From positions 3,502,001 through 3,566,000 of the forward strand of contig CM065393.1 in assembly GCA_033060915.1 (NCBI GenBank): 64,000 nt of DNA, in the 5' to 3' direction. The notes beneath the pieces are model-generated. The model was not told the origin of the DNA and searched no databases. It worked only from the letters and a program-made list of their open reading frames with translations. This DNA comes from Euryodendron excelsum (lineage: Eukaryota; Streptophyta; Magnoliopsida; Ericales; Pentaphylacaceae). The position numbers and the translations under genes are program-made. Position 1 is the first letter of the stretch, and every line of letters starts with the position of its first letter. Of the stretch, positions 35,703 to 47,195 are shown piece by piece.

Positions 35703-35711
35703 ATATATATA
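35703..35711 (-). promoter_or_regulatory. TATA box of the Copia 5' LTR promoter
   Basis: TATATATA on the minus strand, about 100 bp past the palindromic array and some 700 bp before the gag ATG. Transcription would start near 35675. Confidence 0.7.
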
Positions 35712-35808
35712 GGTATGGATCGATTCTAGCCGTTGGAGAAGTATGGGAGAAGATTTGGTTGTGTTTGTGCCCATACCGTCTGTCAGAAAACTAGCCGTTA
35801 GAGTCTAG

Positions 35809-36055
35809 GAGTCGACTCTTTTCACAATGAGTCGACTCTTTTTGCATTTCAGCAGATTTTTCAAGTTTCTGTCCAAATGAGTCGACTCTTTTGTCCTAGG
35901 AGTCGACTCTTTTCAGCAGTCTGCAGAATTGTTTGTTCTCTGTTGCAATGAGTCGACTCTTTTTGGCCAGGAGTCGACTCTTTTAAGCTTCCAGCAGAAT
36001 TCCAAGGCTCTGTTCGAATGAGTCGGCTCTTTTAACTTGAGGAGTCGACCCTTTT
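35809..36055 (-). promoter_or_regulatory. Palindromic U3 repeat array, 5' LTR copy
   Basis: Same eight GAGTCGACTC-type palindromes as at 26309-26555. In this copy they lie upstream of the active promoter and are candidate binding sites for a dimeric plant transcription factor (inference from symmetry and position). Confidence 0.85.
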
Positions 36056-36732
36056 TCCAAAAACTCATATTTTTGTAACTTTTCTTCATTCTTTTTCAAA
36101 GCTTCCAATCTCTTCAAGGATCATCTAAATAGGCTTTTTAAAGCTTGCAAACACTTCTTCAAGATTAGATGACTCCAAGAACATCTTCAATCCATTCAAG
36201 GTGAGTTTTCTTCATTTTCATCACTTGTAGAGCTCTTCCATTATCATAGCTTCATCCATTGATTCAAGTCTTCTTCAATATCTTCAAGAGAGCTTCCATG
36301 ACTTAGAATCTTCATTTCTTCAATCAACATGGCTTCTCCATGGACTTCAACAACTCAAGAAAGCTTTCCAAATCTTGTGATTCCTTCCATGTCTTCAAGA
36401 CATCTTTACATCTTCTAAGAAAACTTCCATATTTTGAGTTGGTATCTTTTTCTTCCATTCTTGCAAGATATCTTCAAGTACTCAAAGTCTTCAATCTTTT
36501 AAATCAATACTTTGATCATTTTCATTCTTCTTCTTTGATATCCATCATCTTCATTCTCTTGTAACATCACCATTGTAGAATACATCACTCCATCATGCTT
36601 TTTATCATAAATCCTCTATTATGATAAGCTTCAAGTCAAGATCTAATTAATAATTCATCTGCACACTAAGTAGAATTATTAGATCATTTAACCATGTTTT
36701 GTTATCATCAAAATCAAGGCATTGACTCAACA

Positions 36733-36737
36733 CTCTC
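36733..36737. repeat. Target-site duplication of the Copia element, right copy (CTCTC)
   Basis: Matches 25559-25563 exactly. Confidence 0.95.
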
Positions 36738-37469
36738 CAGCCGCTTTTTAATCCCATTGAGCATAGTTTTGTTTGAATTCTCAGCTTGCCCATTGCACTG
36801 TAGATAAACTGGTGTTGAATAATAGTTTTTGATCCCGAGCTCCTCACAGAAGGATCTAAACATGTTGCTATCAAATTGGGTGCTGTTATCTGAGACAATG
36901 GAATGAGGGATGTCGAACCTTGTCACTATACTCTTCCACGCGAACCTATTAGTGTCAATCTCTTTGATGTTTGACAAGGGTTCTGCATCCATCCATTTAG
37001 TGAAGTAGTCACTCGCCACAATGAGGAACCTCTTATTACCCGGAGCTCGGGGCAAAGGCCCAACTATGTCTAGTCCCCACTCAACGAAGGGCCATGGACT
37101 GGTAATGGCTGCGATATCCTCAGTAGGCTGATGTATGATAGGAGAGTACCTCTGACACTTTTCATACTTTAGGATGTGTTGGGCTACGTCTTTTTGCATA
37201 TAGGGCCACCAGTATCCTTGTGAGATAGCTCGGTGTGCTATCGATCTTCCGCCTATATGGCTTCCACATATTCCCTCGTGGATTTCAAATAGGAAGCCTT
37301 GCACCTTACCCAAGTGGACACAGTGCAAGTAGGGACCTGTAAAGGATCGCCTGTAAAGTTCCTTGCTTAGTGACAGCCAGTATTTGAGAGTTGCATGCTT
37401 GATTCGTCTGGCTTCATTTTTGTTCTGTGGTAGCTTGTCTTTGTTGAGATAGGAGATAATCGGGTCCAT
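36738..37469 (-). pseudogene. Tat integrase, N-terminal and catalytic part
   Basis: Begins MDPIISYLNKDKLP directly after a TAG that replaces a sense codon linking it to the preceding RNase H domain. Zinc-binding region H64, H71, C105, with the usual last Cys read as Tyr108 (KCQRY). Catalytic triad present: D134 (GLDIVGPLP), D194 (VSDNSTQF) and E230 (CNGQAEN). The Copia element interrupts it shortly after KKRLE; the frame resumes at 25558. Loss of one zinc ligand and the split make it non-functional. Confidence 0.9.
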
Positions 37470-37950
37470 CTAGGATGGTCCTAACTGTTCTACAGCCAGA
37501 GTTTGTTCTTCCTCATGAAATATACTTGGCATGGCTGAAGTCTCCATGTTGATTGTTCTTTTTAACCCTGACTTTAGGGTTGTTGCTAATGTTGCTAGAG
37601 TGTCGGCATGAGAGTTATTGTCACGGATGATCTGGAGGAGTTTGTAACTGCTGAATTTGTTGAGCAGTTCCTTAGCTTTAGATAGGTACTGCATCATTCT
37701 GTCATTCTTTGCTGCGTACTCTCCCATAATCTGATTGACAACTAACAGGGAGTTTGAATAAATGACGATCTCAGTGATTTTGAGTTCGACAGTTTGGCGC
37801 AGTCCAGGGGAGCAAGGCCTCGTATTTAGATTCGTTGTTGGAGGTAGTGAACTCGAGCTTGATAGCTTGTTCAATGGCTAAACCGTCTGGTATGATGAGC
37901 ACTATGCCTGATCCTGCCCCTCGGTCATTGGAAGCACTGTCAGTGTAAAG
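37470..37950 (-). pseudogene. Second (archaeal-type) RNase H domain of the Tat element
   Basis: Starts around 37950 with [18 protein letters not shown], then after a frame break near 37805 continues IVIYSNSLLVVNQIMGEYAA, YLSKAKELLNKFSSY and NSHADTLATLA. This extra RNase H after the ordinary one is characteristic of Tat-lineage Gypsy elements. Interrupted by one frame break and the terminal TAG. Confidence 0.85.
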
Positions 37951-39503
37951 CTACCAATGATTAGTGTTCTCCCAAAGATCCAGAGGGAGGTCATCGTGCT
38001 GTTGAGTAGGAGGTGGTGGTTGGTCGGCTTCGGGTGGTAGTTCAACGGAGAATTTGGCAATGAAATCTGTAAGGGCCTGCCCTTTCACTACCAATCTCGG
38101 ATGAAACTTGATGTCAAACTCCCCCAACTCCATAGCCCATTTTGCCAATCTACCAAAGAAGTCGGCCCTTTTGAGGAAAGGTTTGAGATGGTGGTCTGTG
38201 AGGACATTGATGGTATGAGCTATGAAGTAGTGCACTAATTTGCGGGATGCCACTACCAGTGCGAGTGCCCATTTTTCTAGGGGTAAGTATCTACTTTCTA
38301 CCCCGAGGAGAGTTTTGTGATATAATAAACAAGAAACTGTTGCCGATCTTTTTGCTTGAGTAGTACAGCGGTGATTGCATGTTCCGACACTGCGAGGTAG
38401 AGGAAGAGTTCCTTATGCTTGAGTGGGGTGGAAAGTAAGGGTGGTTGGGTTAAGTATTTCTTCAGATTATTGAGGGCTTGGCCGCATTCGAGGGTCCATT
38501 TGAATTGTTCTCGTTTTTTGAGAAGCTAGAAGAATGGTCGGCACTTGTCTAATGATCGACTTATGAACCTGTTAAGTGCTACTGCCATTCCAATTAGCTT
38601 CTGCACCTCCTTAGCATTCTTCGAGGCCTGAACGCTCTGGATTGCACTTATCTGTTGGGGATCTACCTCAATGCCTCAATGTGTAACCAAGAACCCCAGG
38701 AATTTGGCCGAGCTGACTCCGAAGACGCATTTTGAAGCATTCAGTCTCATTTTGTACTCTTTTAGGATGCTGAGTACCTCGGTTAGATCTTTTAAATGGG
38801 AGTTGTTGACTTTGCTTTTCACCACCATATCGTCGATGTAGAACTCCACGGTGCTGCCGATTTGCTTCTTGAACATCTTGGTGACCAACTGCTTATACGT
38901 AGCCCCGACGTTCTTCAGACCAAAGGGCATAACCTTGTAGCAAACTATACCCCTTGGTGTGATGAAGGCCATCTTTTCTTGATCGTCAAGATGGAGAAGA
39001 ATCTGGTGATACCCCCGATAAGCATCCAAGAGACTCATCTTCCCGAAGTCAGCTGTTACATCCACGAGCTGATCGATTTTGGGGAGGGGAAAAGGGTTCT
39101 TGGGGCATGCTTTGTTTAGATCAGTAAAGTCTACATAGACCCTCCACTTGCCGTCCTTCTTCTTTATTACCATTGTGTTTGAAAGCCAGCTCGGGTAATT
39201 GATTTCCCGAATTGCCCCAGCTTCCAAAAGCTTCTCAGTTTCTTCAATAACGGCATCCACATGCTGTGTTGCTGCCCTTTTCCCTTTTTGGACCACAGGT
39301 CGGCAATTTAGGTTAACATTTAGCTTGCGACAGGCTACATCGGCATCAATTCCCAGCATATTATAAGGGGTCCAAGCGAACACTTCAAGGTAGCTCGTTA
39401 ATAACTCGATCAGAGAGTGTTCCTCTTTTTTGGACGAAGAGGTGCCAATGACGAAGTACTTATCATCCTGCCGATCGATGTGTATTTTCTTTAGGTGCTC
39501 CAT
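37951..39503 (-). pseudogene. Tat reverse transcriptase and RNase H
   Basis: RT is open from 39503 to 38676: [59 protein letters not shown] and an intact catalytic [12 protein letters not shown] stop (38676) then several more interrupt the connection and RNase H (38675-38260). RNase H resumes in another frame at about 38250-38040 (FLKRADFFGRLAKWAMELGEF). RT is better preserved than its surroundings. Confidence 0.9.
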
Positions 39504-39521
39504 AGCCTTGTTCTTAGGCGT

Positions 39522-40199
39522 CTACCCCACATCATCGATAGTGGGGGAGTCTTTGTGCAGCTCCATCATCTGCACTTTTTCGGCCCTTGTCTTTGTTGTG
39601 CATGTTGTCAGGAAACATTGTTTGGCAGCTACTTGGTCTCCCCTTATTTCCCCCACTCCACCAGGGACCGAGAATCTGATCAGCTGATGGTAGGATGAGG
39701 GGATAGCTTTCATGAGGTGTAACCAGGTTCGTCCCATGATAGCATTGTAGGGGGATGATACGTTGACTATTAGGAATTCCGTCTGCAATGTAATTCCTCC
39801 AGCAATCACAGGAATCGATACTTTCCCCATGGGTCAAACCAGATCTGAGCTAAAACCGATCAACGGGTTGAGTGATGGCTGGAGGTCGGACTCATTAAGC
39901 TCCAATTTCTTGAACAGGCTGTAATACATGACTTAGGACGAACTTCCTTAGTTAATGAGCAATCTTTTCATGTCATAGTCCGCTATCCTCAGTGTTACAA
40001 CCAAGGCGTCATTATGAGGGGTCTGCACCCCCATGAGGTCTTCGTCAGTGAAGGTAATGGACGCAGAGCCATTGTCGACCTTGACTTTCTTACTCGGCAG
40101 TTGTATCTGCAGTACTTCTCTCAAGTGTGCAGCCTTTTGTATTTCAGCCCTGTATCTATGTAGGTCGACGATTCCTGATTCAGCCGAACCGTGCAGCAC
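39522..40199 (-). pseudogene. Tat aspartic protease region
   Basis: Recognisable flanks: TPHNDALVVTLRIADYDMKRLL, GKVSIPVIAGG, YNAIMGRTWLH and GVGEIRGDQVAAKQC. The active site, usually D-x-G-S-S, reads N followed by a stop then GSSS, so the catalytic Asp is lost and the frame is broken (about 39944-39950). Confidence 0.85.
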
Positions 40200-40208
40200 A
40201 TTGATTAC

Positions 40209-41600
40209 TTAGACCGGTCTTGCTTTAATCTCCTTTTGGGGTGCATCTTTTGCTCGTGATTGCTCGGCCTTATTTTTCGTCTTGTCCCGATTAATAAATT
40301 GGTCGAGATGGCCAGCCCTGGCCAAATCTTCTAAGTGGGTCTTGAGATGCCGACACTGCTCCGTCTTATGCCCTTTTTCGCGGTGGTAGAAATAGAACCT
40401 CTTTTGGTCCCGGGATGCCAAGTCCCCACCTAACTTTGGGGGCCACTTGAAAAATGGTTTGTCACGGATCTGGGGGCAAGATTTTATAGATTGGGTCCTT
40501 AAAGACTGTATAGACCCCCTCATTCAACTTTCTTCCTCGATTATTGTCTTCTTGTTAGGGTTTCTTGGCCTCCCTCTTGTTTGTCTTTTCGACGATAACG
40601 CCGACCTTTGCTGAACTTGGTTGAGGTATATCTTCATCTAGTCTTACGTAATGCTTAATTCTTAGCATTAGTTCCTGTATGGTGAGGGCTGGCAGTTTCA
40701 TCAAGGACTGCCGCAAACGATGCTCACTGGGAAGGCCGATTTTGAATTAAGTTATAACCAGTTGTTCGCTGCCCTCGTCAATTTCGTTGTAAGCCTCCTA
40801 GTAGCGTCGTGTGTATTCACGTAAACCTTCCCCTTCCTCTTTTCGCAAGGTCAGTAAGAAATTGAACTCCTTGGGCTACATGCTATTAATTATGAATTGA
40901 GCGGTGAACAGCACAGCAAGTTGCCTCTAGTTTGACATGGATCCAGACAGCAACTTGTCGAACTATCATAAGGCTACGTCCCCCAAGATGGAGGGGAAGA
41001 TTCAGCACATCAACGTTTGGTCACCGCACCATACCACCATCAGCTACGTGTAATACCGAACATGGTTAACCAGGTCAGCCTTCCCATCGTATAGAGTGAA
41101 CTTTGGTGGGGTGAACTTTCGAGAAATTGGGTGGGACTCAATCTCCTCTGTGAATGGTGTGGATGCAATATGGTTCGAGGCCTTCTTGACCAGGTCATGG
41201 GTTGTGCGTTCCTTAGTTTGTTGCTTCTTGCCCTCTAATTTTTCGTTTTTCCATTTTTTCCAGTCCTTTCTCTGCCGACCTTCTTCCGCACATTCATCAT
41301 TTGGCGAAGTCTTGGTCCTCCCTCTTCGCTGATCTGCTCGCCCATTGTCACAATGCTCGGTGCTAGAGGTGTAGCTTCCCCTTACTTGCTGCGTCGGGAC
41401 GTCCCTGCTCCTTGTAGCTCTTTCACGATTTGGGAATCTTTCTCTCCCACGCATGTCTCTTTCGGAAATTGCCTCTATTCGAAATTTTCTTTCGGCCGAA
41501 TGGAGTGTATCTTCACTTGGGACTCGTCCACTGGAGGGCAAGGGGGCAAGGTCTCGGTGGTGGTTTCTGTGAAAATTTCGCTCCTTGACATAGTCTGAGT
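40209..41600 (-). pseudogene. Tat gag
   Basis: Arg/Glu-rich N-terminus (about 41541-41180), then the Tat gag core start PISRKFTPPKFTLYDGKADL and, after stops, EEGEGLREYTRRY, and a knuckle region FYFYHREKGHKTEQCRHLK in which the first zinc Cys is replaced. Several stops between 41043 and 40524. Confidence 0.8.
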
Positions 41601-41810
41601 TCCTTCGCAGTTTGTCTTGTGCTTCCTAGTGGCTCTCAACAGGGGTTTGTAATTTTGACCTCAATACTCTGCTTCGGTGCCGATCTACTGGGGTAGATTG
41701 GCAGTGCGCCGAATTAGTTTGATCTTTGCTAGAGGAGGTTATGTTACCTCACTGATCATGGTTCTCTCATCTTCCCCTTCGATCGTTCAAACTCATGGTT
41801 ATCTTAGCCT

Positions 41811-41829
41811 TCTCATAGACGGCACCAAT
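41811..41829 (-). other. Primer-binding-site region of the Tat element
   Basis: ATTGGTGCCGTCTATGAGA on the minus strand immediately after the 5' LTR, the usual TTGGCGCCGTCTGTGG-type site with changes. I do not assign the tRNA. Confidence 0.65.
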
Positions 41830-42421
41830 TATAGGTAAAATTTCTCGAAAAGGCTGGGCCAAGCACTCAAGCCAATGTTGATGAGTCCAAACTCACTGCA
41901 AGAAAGAGAAGTTAGAATGGGTCGACCCTTGTTGTGCCGATCACACTTCGATGACTAAGTTAGCAAGCTTAATCAAGAGTAGAATGAATAAAAGTTGTAT
42001 ATACTTGGAGTTAATTGTCCATACTTGGCTCTTGAGGTCTTTTGTATTTATAGTGTGATTGATAGAGTGTTTTGCTCCTGGCCTACCAACAGGTCATCAT
42101 GGCCTATTGGGTAGGCATCATCATTGGCCGCCGATTGACTGCATGCAGGGCCTGCCTTACCGTCGCTGGAGAATTCGGCTGATCGGACGTGCAGGTCAAC
42201 ATCGTGTGGGGAGCTGCTGGAGCATTTAATGCGGGTTAACTCTGCATTTAATGCTCTGAGGCCGCTAGTGGTTTGGGCTCACCTTTTGCAGTTTGGGCCA
42301 AGGTCGACAGCTTGGGCCAAACTGTTCTTTAGTATTGGATTTGGGCCGCCTAGCAGTTCAACTTTGACTTGCGTCAATTGGGCCTAACCTGATGGATTGG
42401 GTCGTGAGTATTTACCCCACA
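41830..42421 (-). repeat. Tat element 5' LTR (right copy)
   Basis: Pairs with 21235-21836. Its + strand first bases are TATAGG instead of TGTAGG (terminal TG mutated) and it ends TTTACCCCACA. TATAAATA box at 42045-42052 on the minus strand. Confidence 0.9.
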
Positions 42422-42426
42422 ACGAT
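42422..42426. repeat. Target-site duplication of the Tat element, right copy (ACGAT)
   Basis: Pairs with ACGGT at 21230-21234 with one mismatch. Confidence 0.7.
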
Positions 42427-43910
42427 AATAGATGAAAAGCCATGTATGAATCTCCGGTAGTAACCTGTTAATCCCAAAAAACTTCTAACCTTTGAAATAT
42501 TTTTCGGTTGTTCCCAGTTCGTAATAGCCTCAATTTTCTTTGGATCGACATTAATTCCCTTAGTAGATATCACATGCCCCAAAAACACTACTTTCTCAAG
42601 CCAAAATTGACACTTGCTGAACTTAGCATAAAATTGTTTATCCCGCAATGTTTGCAATACAAGTCTTAAATGATTTTCATACTCTTCTTGATTACAAAAA
42701 TATATCAATATATCATCAATAAAGACAATTACAAAAGAGTCAAGAAAATGTCAGAATACTCGGTTCATCAAATCCATGAAGATTGCCGGTGCATTAGTCA
42801 CTCCAAAAGGTATCACTAAGAATTCATAATGACCATACTGAGTATGGAATGTGGTCTTTGGTACATCACTATCTTTTACTTTTAATTGATGATATCTAGA
42901 TCTCAAATTAATTTTTTAAAATGTTGCAGCTCCTTGCAATTGATCAAATAAATCATCAATCCAATGTAAAGGATATTTGTTCTTTACAGTAACTTGATTC
43001 AACTACCGGTAATCAATACACAATCTCATGGTGCCATCCTTCTTCTTCACAAGCAAAATTGGTACTCCCCACAGTGATACACTTGGCTAAATGAATCCTT
43101 TACTAAGCAAGTCTTGCAATTGAAGTGTCAACTCCCGCAATTCGGATGGTGCCATTTTATACGGTGAAATTGAAATCGGTGTAGTTTTCGACAACAATTC
43201 AATAGAAAACTCCACTTCCCTGTCTGGTACCACCCCTGGATGCTCATTTGGAAAGACATCCAGAAAGTCTCAAACTACAGGGATATCAAATAACTTCAGT
43301 TCAGATTTAGTAGTGTCAATTACATGTGCAAGATATCCTTTACATTCTTTCTGTAATAACTTATTAGCTTCCAAAGTTGATATCAAACAAGTTGAAACTA
43401 CATCTCTTTCCTCTTGGAATATGAATTCTGCTTCATTCAGCATTCTTTCTTAAAGTAATCAATAGACGCATGATAAGAAGATAACCAATCCATCTCCAAT
43501 ATCAAATCAAAGTCATGAATAGCCAACTGAATCAAGTCAGTCGCCAACTCGTCACCCCCAATCTTCACGACACAATCTTTATATACCATGTCTACTATGA
43601 TCATATCTCCCACCGGTGTAAACACAAGTAAAGGTTATGACCATGAACTACATGGTCTATCCAAATGCATACTAAATGCAATAGAAACAAATGAATGTGT
43701 AGAACCCGGATCTAACAACACATATGCCTCTTTATCAACTATAGATAACATACCTGTCATAATATTAGGAGTAGCCTGCGCATCCCTCAGCGTCATGGCA
43801 TAGACTCGTGCTTGAGTGCGTGATTCAGGCGTCGTAGCCTGTGCCTGTTGTGTAACCCCCATTGCTCCCCTGCTTCCACTAGCCACATTACCTACTGATG
43901 ATGCTACCAT
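42422..43910 (-). pseudogene. Chromovirus protease and reverse transcriptase
   Basis: Protease: VLLDPGSTHSFVS with catalytic Asp, then DFDLILEMDWLSSYHASID. RT: KGFI followed by a stop, [37 protein letters not shown] and FIDDILIYF with intact DD, then [13 protein letters not shown] and [15 protein letters not shown]. Stops near 43637, 43438, 43270, 43090, 43005, 42917 and 42754 show decay. The sequence breaks at 42421/42422 where the Tat element entered. Motifs fit Tekay-type chromoviruses. Confidence 0.85.
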
Positions 43911-44970
43911 AAGATTCTGAGTACAGTTCCTTGCTATGTATCCTAACTGTCCACACTAATAGCATTTGTTGGACCACAGCACCAGACAATCTCTAACAAT
44001 ATGCCTTTCAGCCCCATATTAATAGCAAACGATTCCCCCGATGCTACTCCCCAAAGACCTCGACCCGGTAGATAACTGGTGGTCTCTATGCTCCTCGGCC
44101 CCTAGAACTTTATATGCTTTTTGCATGACTGAACCGTCCATCGCCCAATCCAGGATTAAATTGTACTTGTCTTTGTTTCACAATTGGAGTAGATTTTGAA
44201 TGCCTCTGTCGAGATGTACCAACTCCAGAATCAAACCTCTCCTTCTTGAACTGTTCCTGTCTGCCCGAATATTCTTTCACATCTTGGTCCACAATTTTGG
44301 ACTTGTTTACCAGTTTCACATACCTTGTTAGTTCAAATAAAGATACTCGAGATCGAATAGGCAAGTCTAGGCCTTGTTCGAACTGTCGGCATTTTCCATC
44401 GTCAATGTATACTAAATCGAGTGGAAATCTGGATAAGGCTATAAAGTACTCTTCATATTCTACTACTAACATTCTTTCTTGTTTCAATATGATGAACTCC
44501 CGCTCTTTCTGATAATGGTAGAAAAGCGGAAAGTATTGTTTATTAAAGATCACCACAAACTATTGCCATATGATCGATCCTTTTTCGAGTTGAGCAGTCA
44601 TCATGTGCCTTATAGCTTTCCATCAATTCCACGCCTCACCTTTTAACATAAAAGTAGCCAAGGATAATCTCTTTTCATCAATTACTCCCATTACCTCAAA
44701 GATAGCCTTTAACTTTTTTAGCCATTTCTCGACCACAAGTGGATTAATCGTCCCCACAAATTCTAGTAGATTCAACTTTATGAACTATTCATACAAAGTA
44801 GTACTCCTCAGTGCCGGTCTTGCCATATGAGATTTTATAAATTGTGCCATAAGATTAGCAAGTTTGTTAGTGGCATTGGGACACGTGGTTCTTGAGCTCT
44901 TTGCTTTATACCTCTAATTGAAACTGATAACTCCTCTCCAAACTCTTGTTGTGCCATTCTTTTTGCACCA
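43911..44970 (-). pseudogene. Chromovirus gag
   Basis: The best preserved part, 44556-44110, reads EYEEYFIALSRFPLDLV, GKCRQFEQGLDLPIRSRV and KLVNKSKIVDQ, the Gypsy retrotransposon gag core. A zinc knuckle near 43930-43972 (C-Y-stop-C-GQLGYIARNC) has a stop inside it. The N-terminal part (44970-44560) is full of stops. Confidence 0.8.
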
Positions 44971-45119
44971 AATCAAAATAAGTACACCATATATAATTCA
45001 CACACTCCTTAATGACCTAACCAACACCGATAACAACCAACGGTTCACTGCACTCTAGACCCCAACTCCACACCATATCTTTAGTATATAACTAGGCCAT
45101 GCAACGCAATTCTAGTACA

Positions 45120-45141
45120 AACCACAACTCTGATACTAAGC
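45120..45141 (-). other. Primer-binding-site region of the chromovirus
   Basis: TTAGTATCAGAGTTGTGG on the minus strand next to the 5' LTR retains the TATCAGAG core of a tRNA-iMet site with flanking changes. Confidence 0.7.
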
Positions 45142-47029
45142 TGTCACACCCCCAATCTAATTAGACATTATTAATGTCACATTAGGTAGGGCGTAATCGC
45201 ACAGGACACCGTGCTTGCAAATGATACCTTACCATACATCAAAAGATAAACTGCAAATTGACTCAACATATATATGTATAAGAACTATGCATCTATACCG
45301 TACCATATAGTAAAAGTAAGTTGTCACCCCCTGATTTTTAAATCAAGCTCTCTTGGCTAAGGAAAAAGCACGATACTCTCTCTATTAGAATTTATCCTCC
45401 TGAAAGGACAAGTGCGACAGGTTTTGAACTTGAAAACTTGATTTGATTTAAAAGCTTTTGAAAAAAATAGGAGTCACCACCTAACATAGTTAAAGATGTA
45501 TTGGGCCACCTAAAACTAAATGTAATCTGAAGACTAAACATAGGTTTTTCGAAAAGGTTTTGAAAATGTCCTTTTTAAGAAGGTTTTTGGAAAAATGGTC
45601 TTAATAACCTTTTGAAAGCTCTTTTAAAAACATGACTCCAATTTTGATCTTTGAAATAGAAATCTATGGTCCGGGAGTTGGTTAAGTGTAGAAAAGATAT
45701 CCTAAGATCATCACCTTACCCCGCCCTTTCGATGCCTACATGTTTAATCACCCTTAGTTCACTCACTTAAATAACCGATTACTAATTGTCCACTTAATAT
45801 CTACTTTAGAGTTTTAAAAATGAGGCTTGGTTATCATTTTTTAAATGAATGATGCATGATGCATGCTTTTGAAAAGATGTTTGAAAATAGAAAGTTCTGA
45901 AGTAATTTGGAATGAAAATTTTGGCTTGATGGAAACTTTCGAAAAGGAAATTTGATTTGAAATAAAAGTTATGATCGCACCATTTTAGATTGCCTATTTA
46001 TCTTATTTGGCGAAAATCGAGTCATTCATAGTTCGGGTTAGGGCCCGATAGAAAATAGGCGCATTGAGGCTATTATAGGACACATTGGGGTCCAGTTTTG
46101 AAAAAATAGACACATTAGGGTCTTCGGGAACTTTGAAAACGCATTGAGGTCTTTAGATAAAAAGTATTTGAGAGTTTTGGAAAATGCTTTTGGAATAAGA
46201 CTTGGAATGTTTGGAGTGTTTTTGCAATCAGGTTTGAAGATGTTTTTAAACATTTTTTAAATTAACTCATGGTAGTTTTGAAATACTTTCGAAACAACTT
46301 AAGGGAGTTTTGAAAATGTTTTGAAGTCTTGTTTTGAAAACTTTAGAGGTAGAATTTGGATTGAAAGTGCTCTCGTGAACTTGCCTTCGAAAAGCTTTTG
46401 AAAGTAGTTTTTGAATACCTTATGAAATGTATATTTAATATTTTATTACCTTTAAGAGGTCAGTCATTGAAGAACTAAACCCCCTTAGGACTATGAGTTT
46501 TGAAAACATGTTTGGAAAAGGAGGCTAGAGACTTCCCTTTTGGTTTTTTAAAACTTTTAGGTTATAGAACCCTTCTTGAATATCTCACTTATACTTGAAC
46601 AATCCTAACCATAGAAGGATTAAGGTTATTTCAAGAATGTAATGTTTGAAAATTATTTTTGAAAAGAGCATTTGAAAACACTTAGGGTTTTGAAATCCTA
46701 ATATGGACAACCTTGAATGTTGTATTTCAATGTATCATCCTTCCTTGGAATCTCTAACCATAAAGGGGTAGGGACACTTTAAGGTTGTAAGTTATTGGAA
46801 ATATTTTGAAAATAGTTTTTGAAAAATGTTAAGTGTCTAGTCACTTTAGTCAAGACAAGTTTAAGAGAACTTCTTGGAAGCATTTTTGAAAATAGAGTAC
46901 GGGATTATTTGAAAAAAAATTTGAAATCTCAAGAGAGTAAGATGTTTTTAAAAGTATGTCGTGCAAGTGATTTTTGTAATTGAAAAAGGGGTTTAAAAAG
47001 GGCCTTTGAGTTGGAGCCTTGAAGTTTAC

Positions 47030-47195
47030 TTACTTTGGTTGGGTTGACCTAGGGTTAACTAACTCGGGTTAGGTTAACCTACGGTTAAGGTGACCTAGGG
47101 TTAACTAATTAAGATTAGATTAACCTAGGGTTAAGATGACCTATGGTTAACTAATTTAGGTTAGGTTAACTTAAAGTTGGACAGCTAGAGTCACA
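47030..47195. repeat. Short tandem repeats of GGTTAACCTAGGGTTAA words
   Basis: Degenerate 20-45-bp units such as 'gacctagggttaactaa' and 'ggttaggttaacctagggt' repeated about six times inside the 5-kb unit. They resemble telomeric words by chance but lack a regular TTTAGGG period. Confidence 0.7.

Larger units (their letters stand above)
25564..36732 (-). mobile_element. Inner nest layer: Sirevirus-like Ty1/Copia retrotransposon, 11,169 bp, young
   Basis: Two 1669-bp LTRs (25564-27232 and 35064-36732), perfect CTCTC duplications, a PBS matching tRNA-iMet, gag, pol in Copia order (protease, integrase, RT, RNase H), a 533-aa extra ORF, and a set of AAAGGGGGAG-type tracts near the 3' LTR. Large size, an extra ORF before the 3' LTR and multiple polypurine tracts point to the Sirevirus (SIRE/Maximus) lineage. 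I see no mismatch between the LTRs on inspection, and every open frame in one copy recurs unchanged exactly 9500 bp away, so the insertion is very recent. Five 1-nt-type frameshifts break pol (see findings). Confidence 0.95.
35064..36732 (-). repeat. Sirevirus-like 5' LTR (right copy), 1669 bp
   Basis: Same length as, and by eye identical to, 25564-27232 (constant offset 9500). Promoter copy for the element: TATA box at 35703-35711, palindromic array at 35809-36055. Confidence 0.95.
21235..42421 (-). mobile_element. Middle nest layer: Tat/Retand-like Ty3/Gypsy retrotransposon, minus strand
   Basis: Bounded by ~0.6-kb LTRs (21235-21836 and 41830-42421). From the 5' end at the right: LTR, PBS (41811-41829), gag, protease, RT, RNase H, a second (archaeal-type) RNase H domain, integrase, a 61-bp tandem array, an ORF antisense to gag-pol, PPT and 3' LTR. 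The extra RNase H, the [10 protein letters not shown] motif and an additional ORF before the 3' LTR are hallmarks of the Tat lineage (RIRE2, Retand, Grande). Own length without the Sirevirus insertion and one target copy is about 10.0 kb. Stops and frameshifts occur in most domains. The LTRs differ at roughly one base in twelve over the part compared by eye, so it is far older than the Copia element inside it. Confidence 0.9.

Noticed and set aside
47030..47195. Interstitial telomere repeat
   Set aside because: Words like TAGGGTTAA occur but without the regular 7-bp TTTAGGG period; they belong to a longer degenerate unit.
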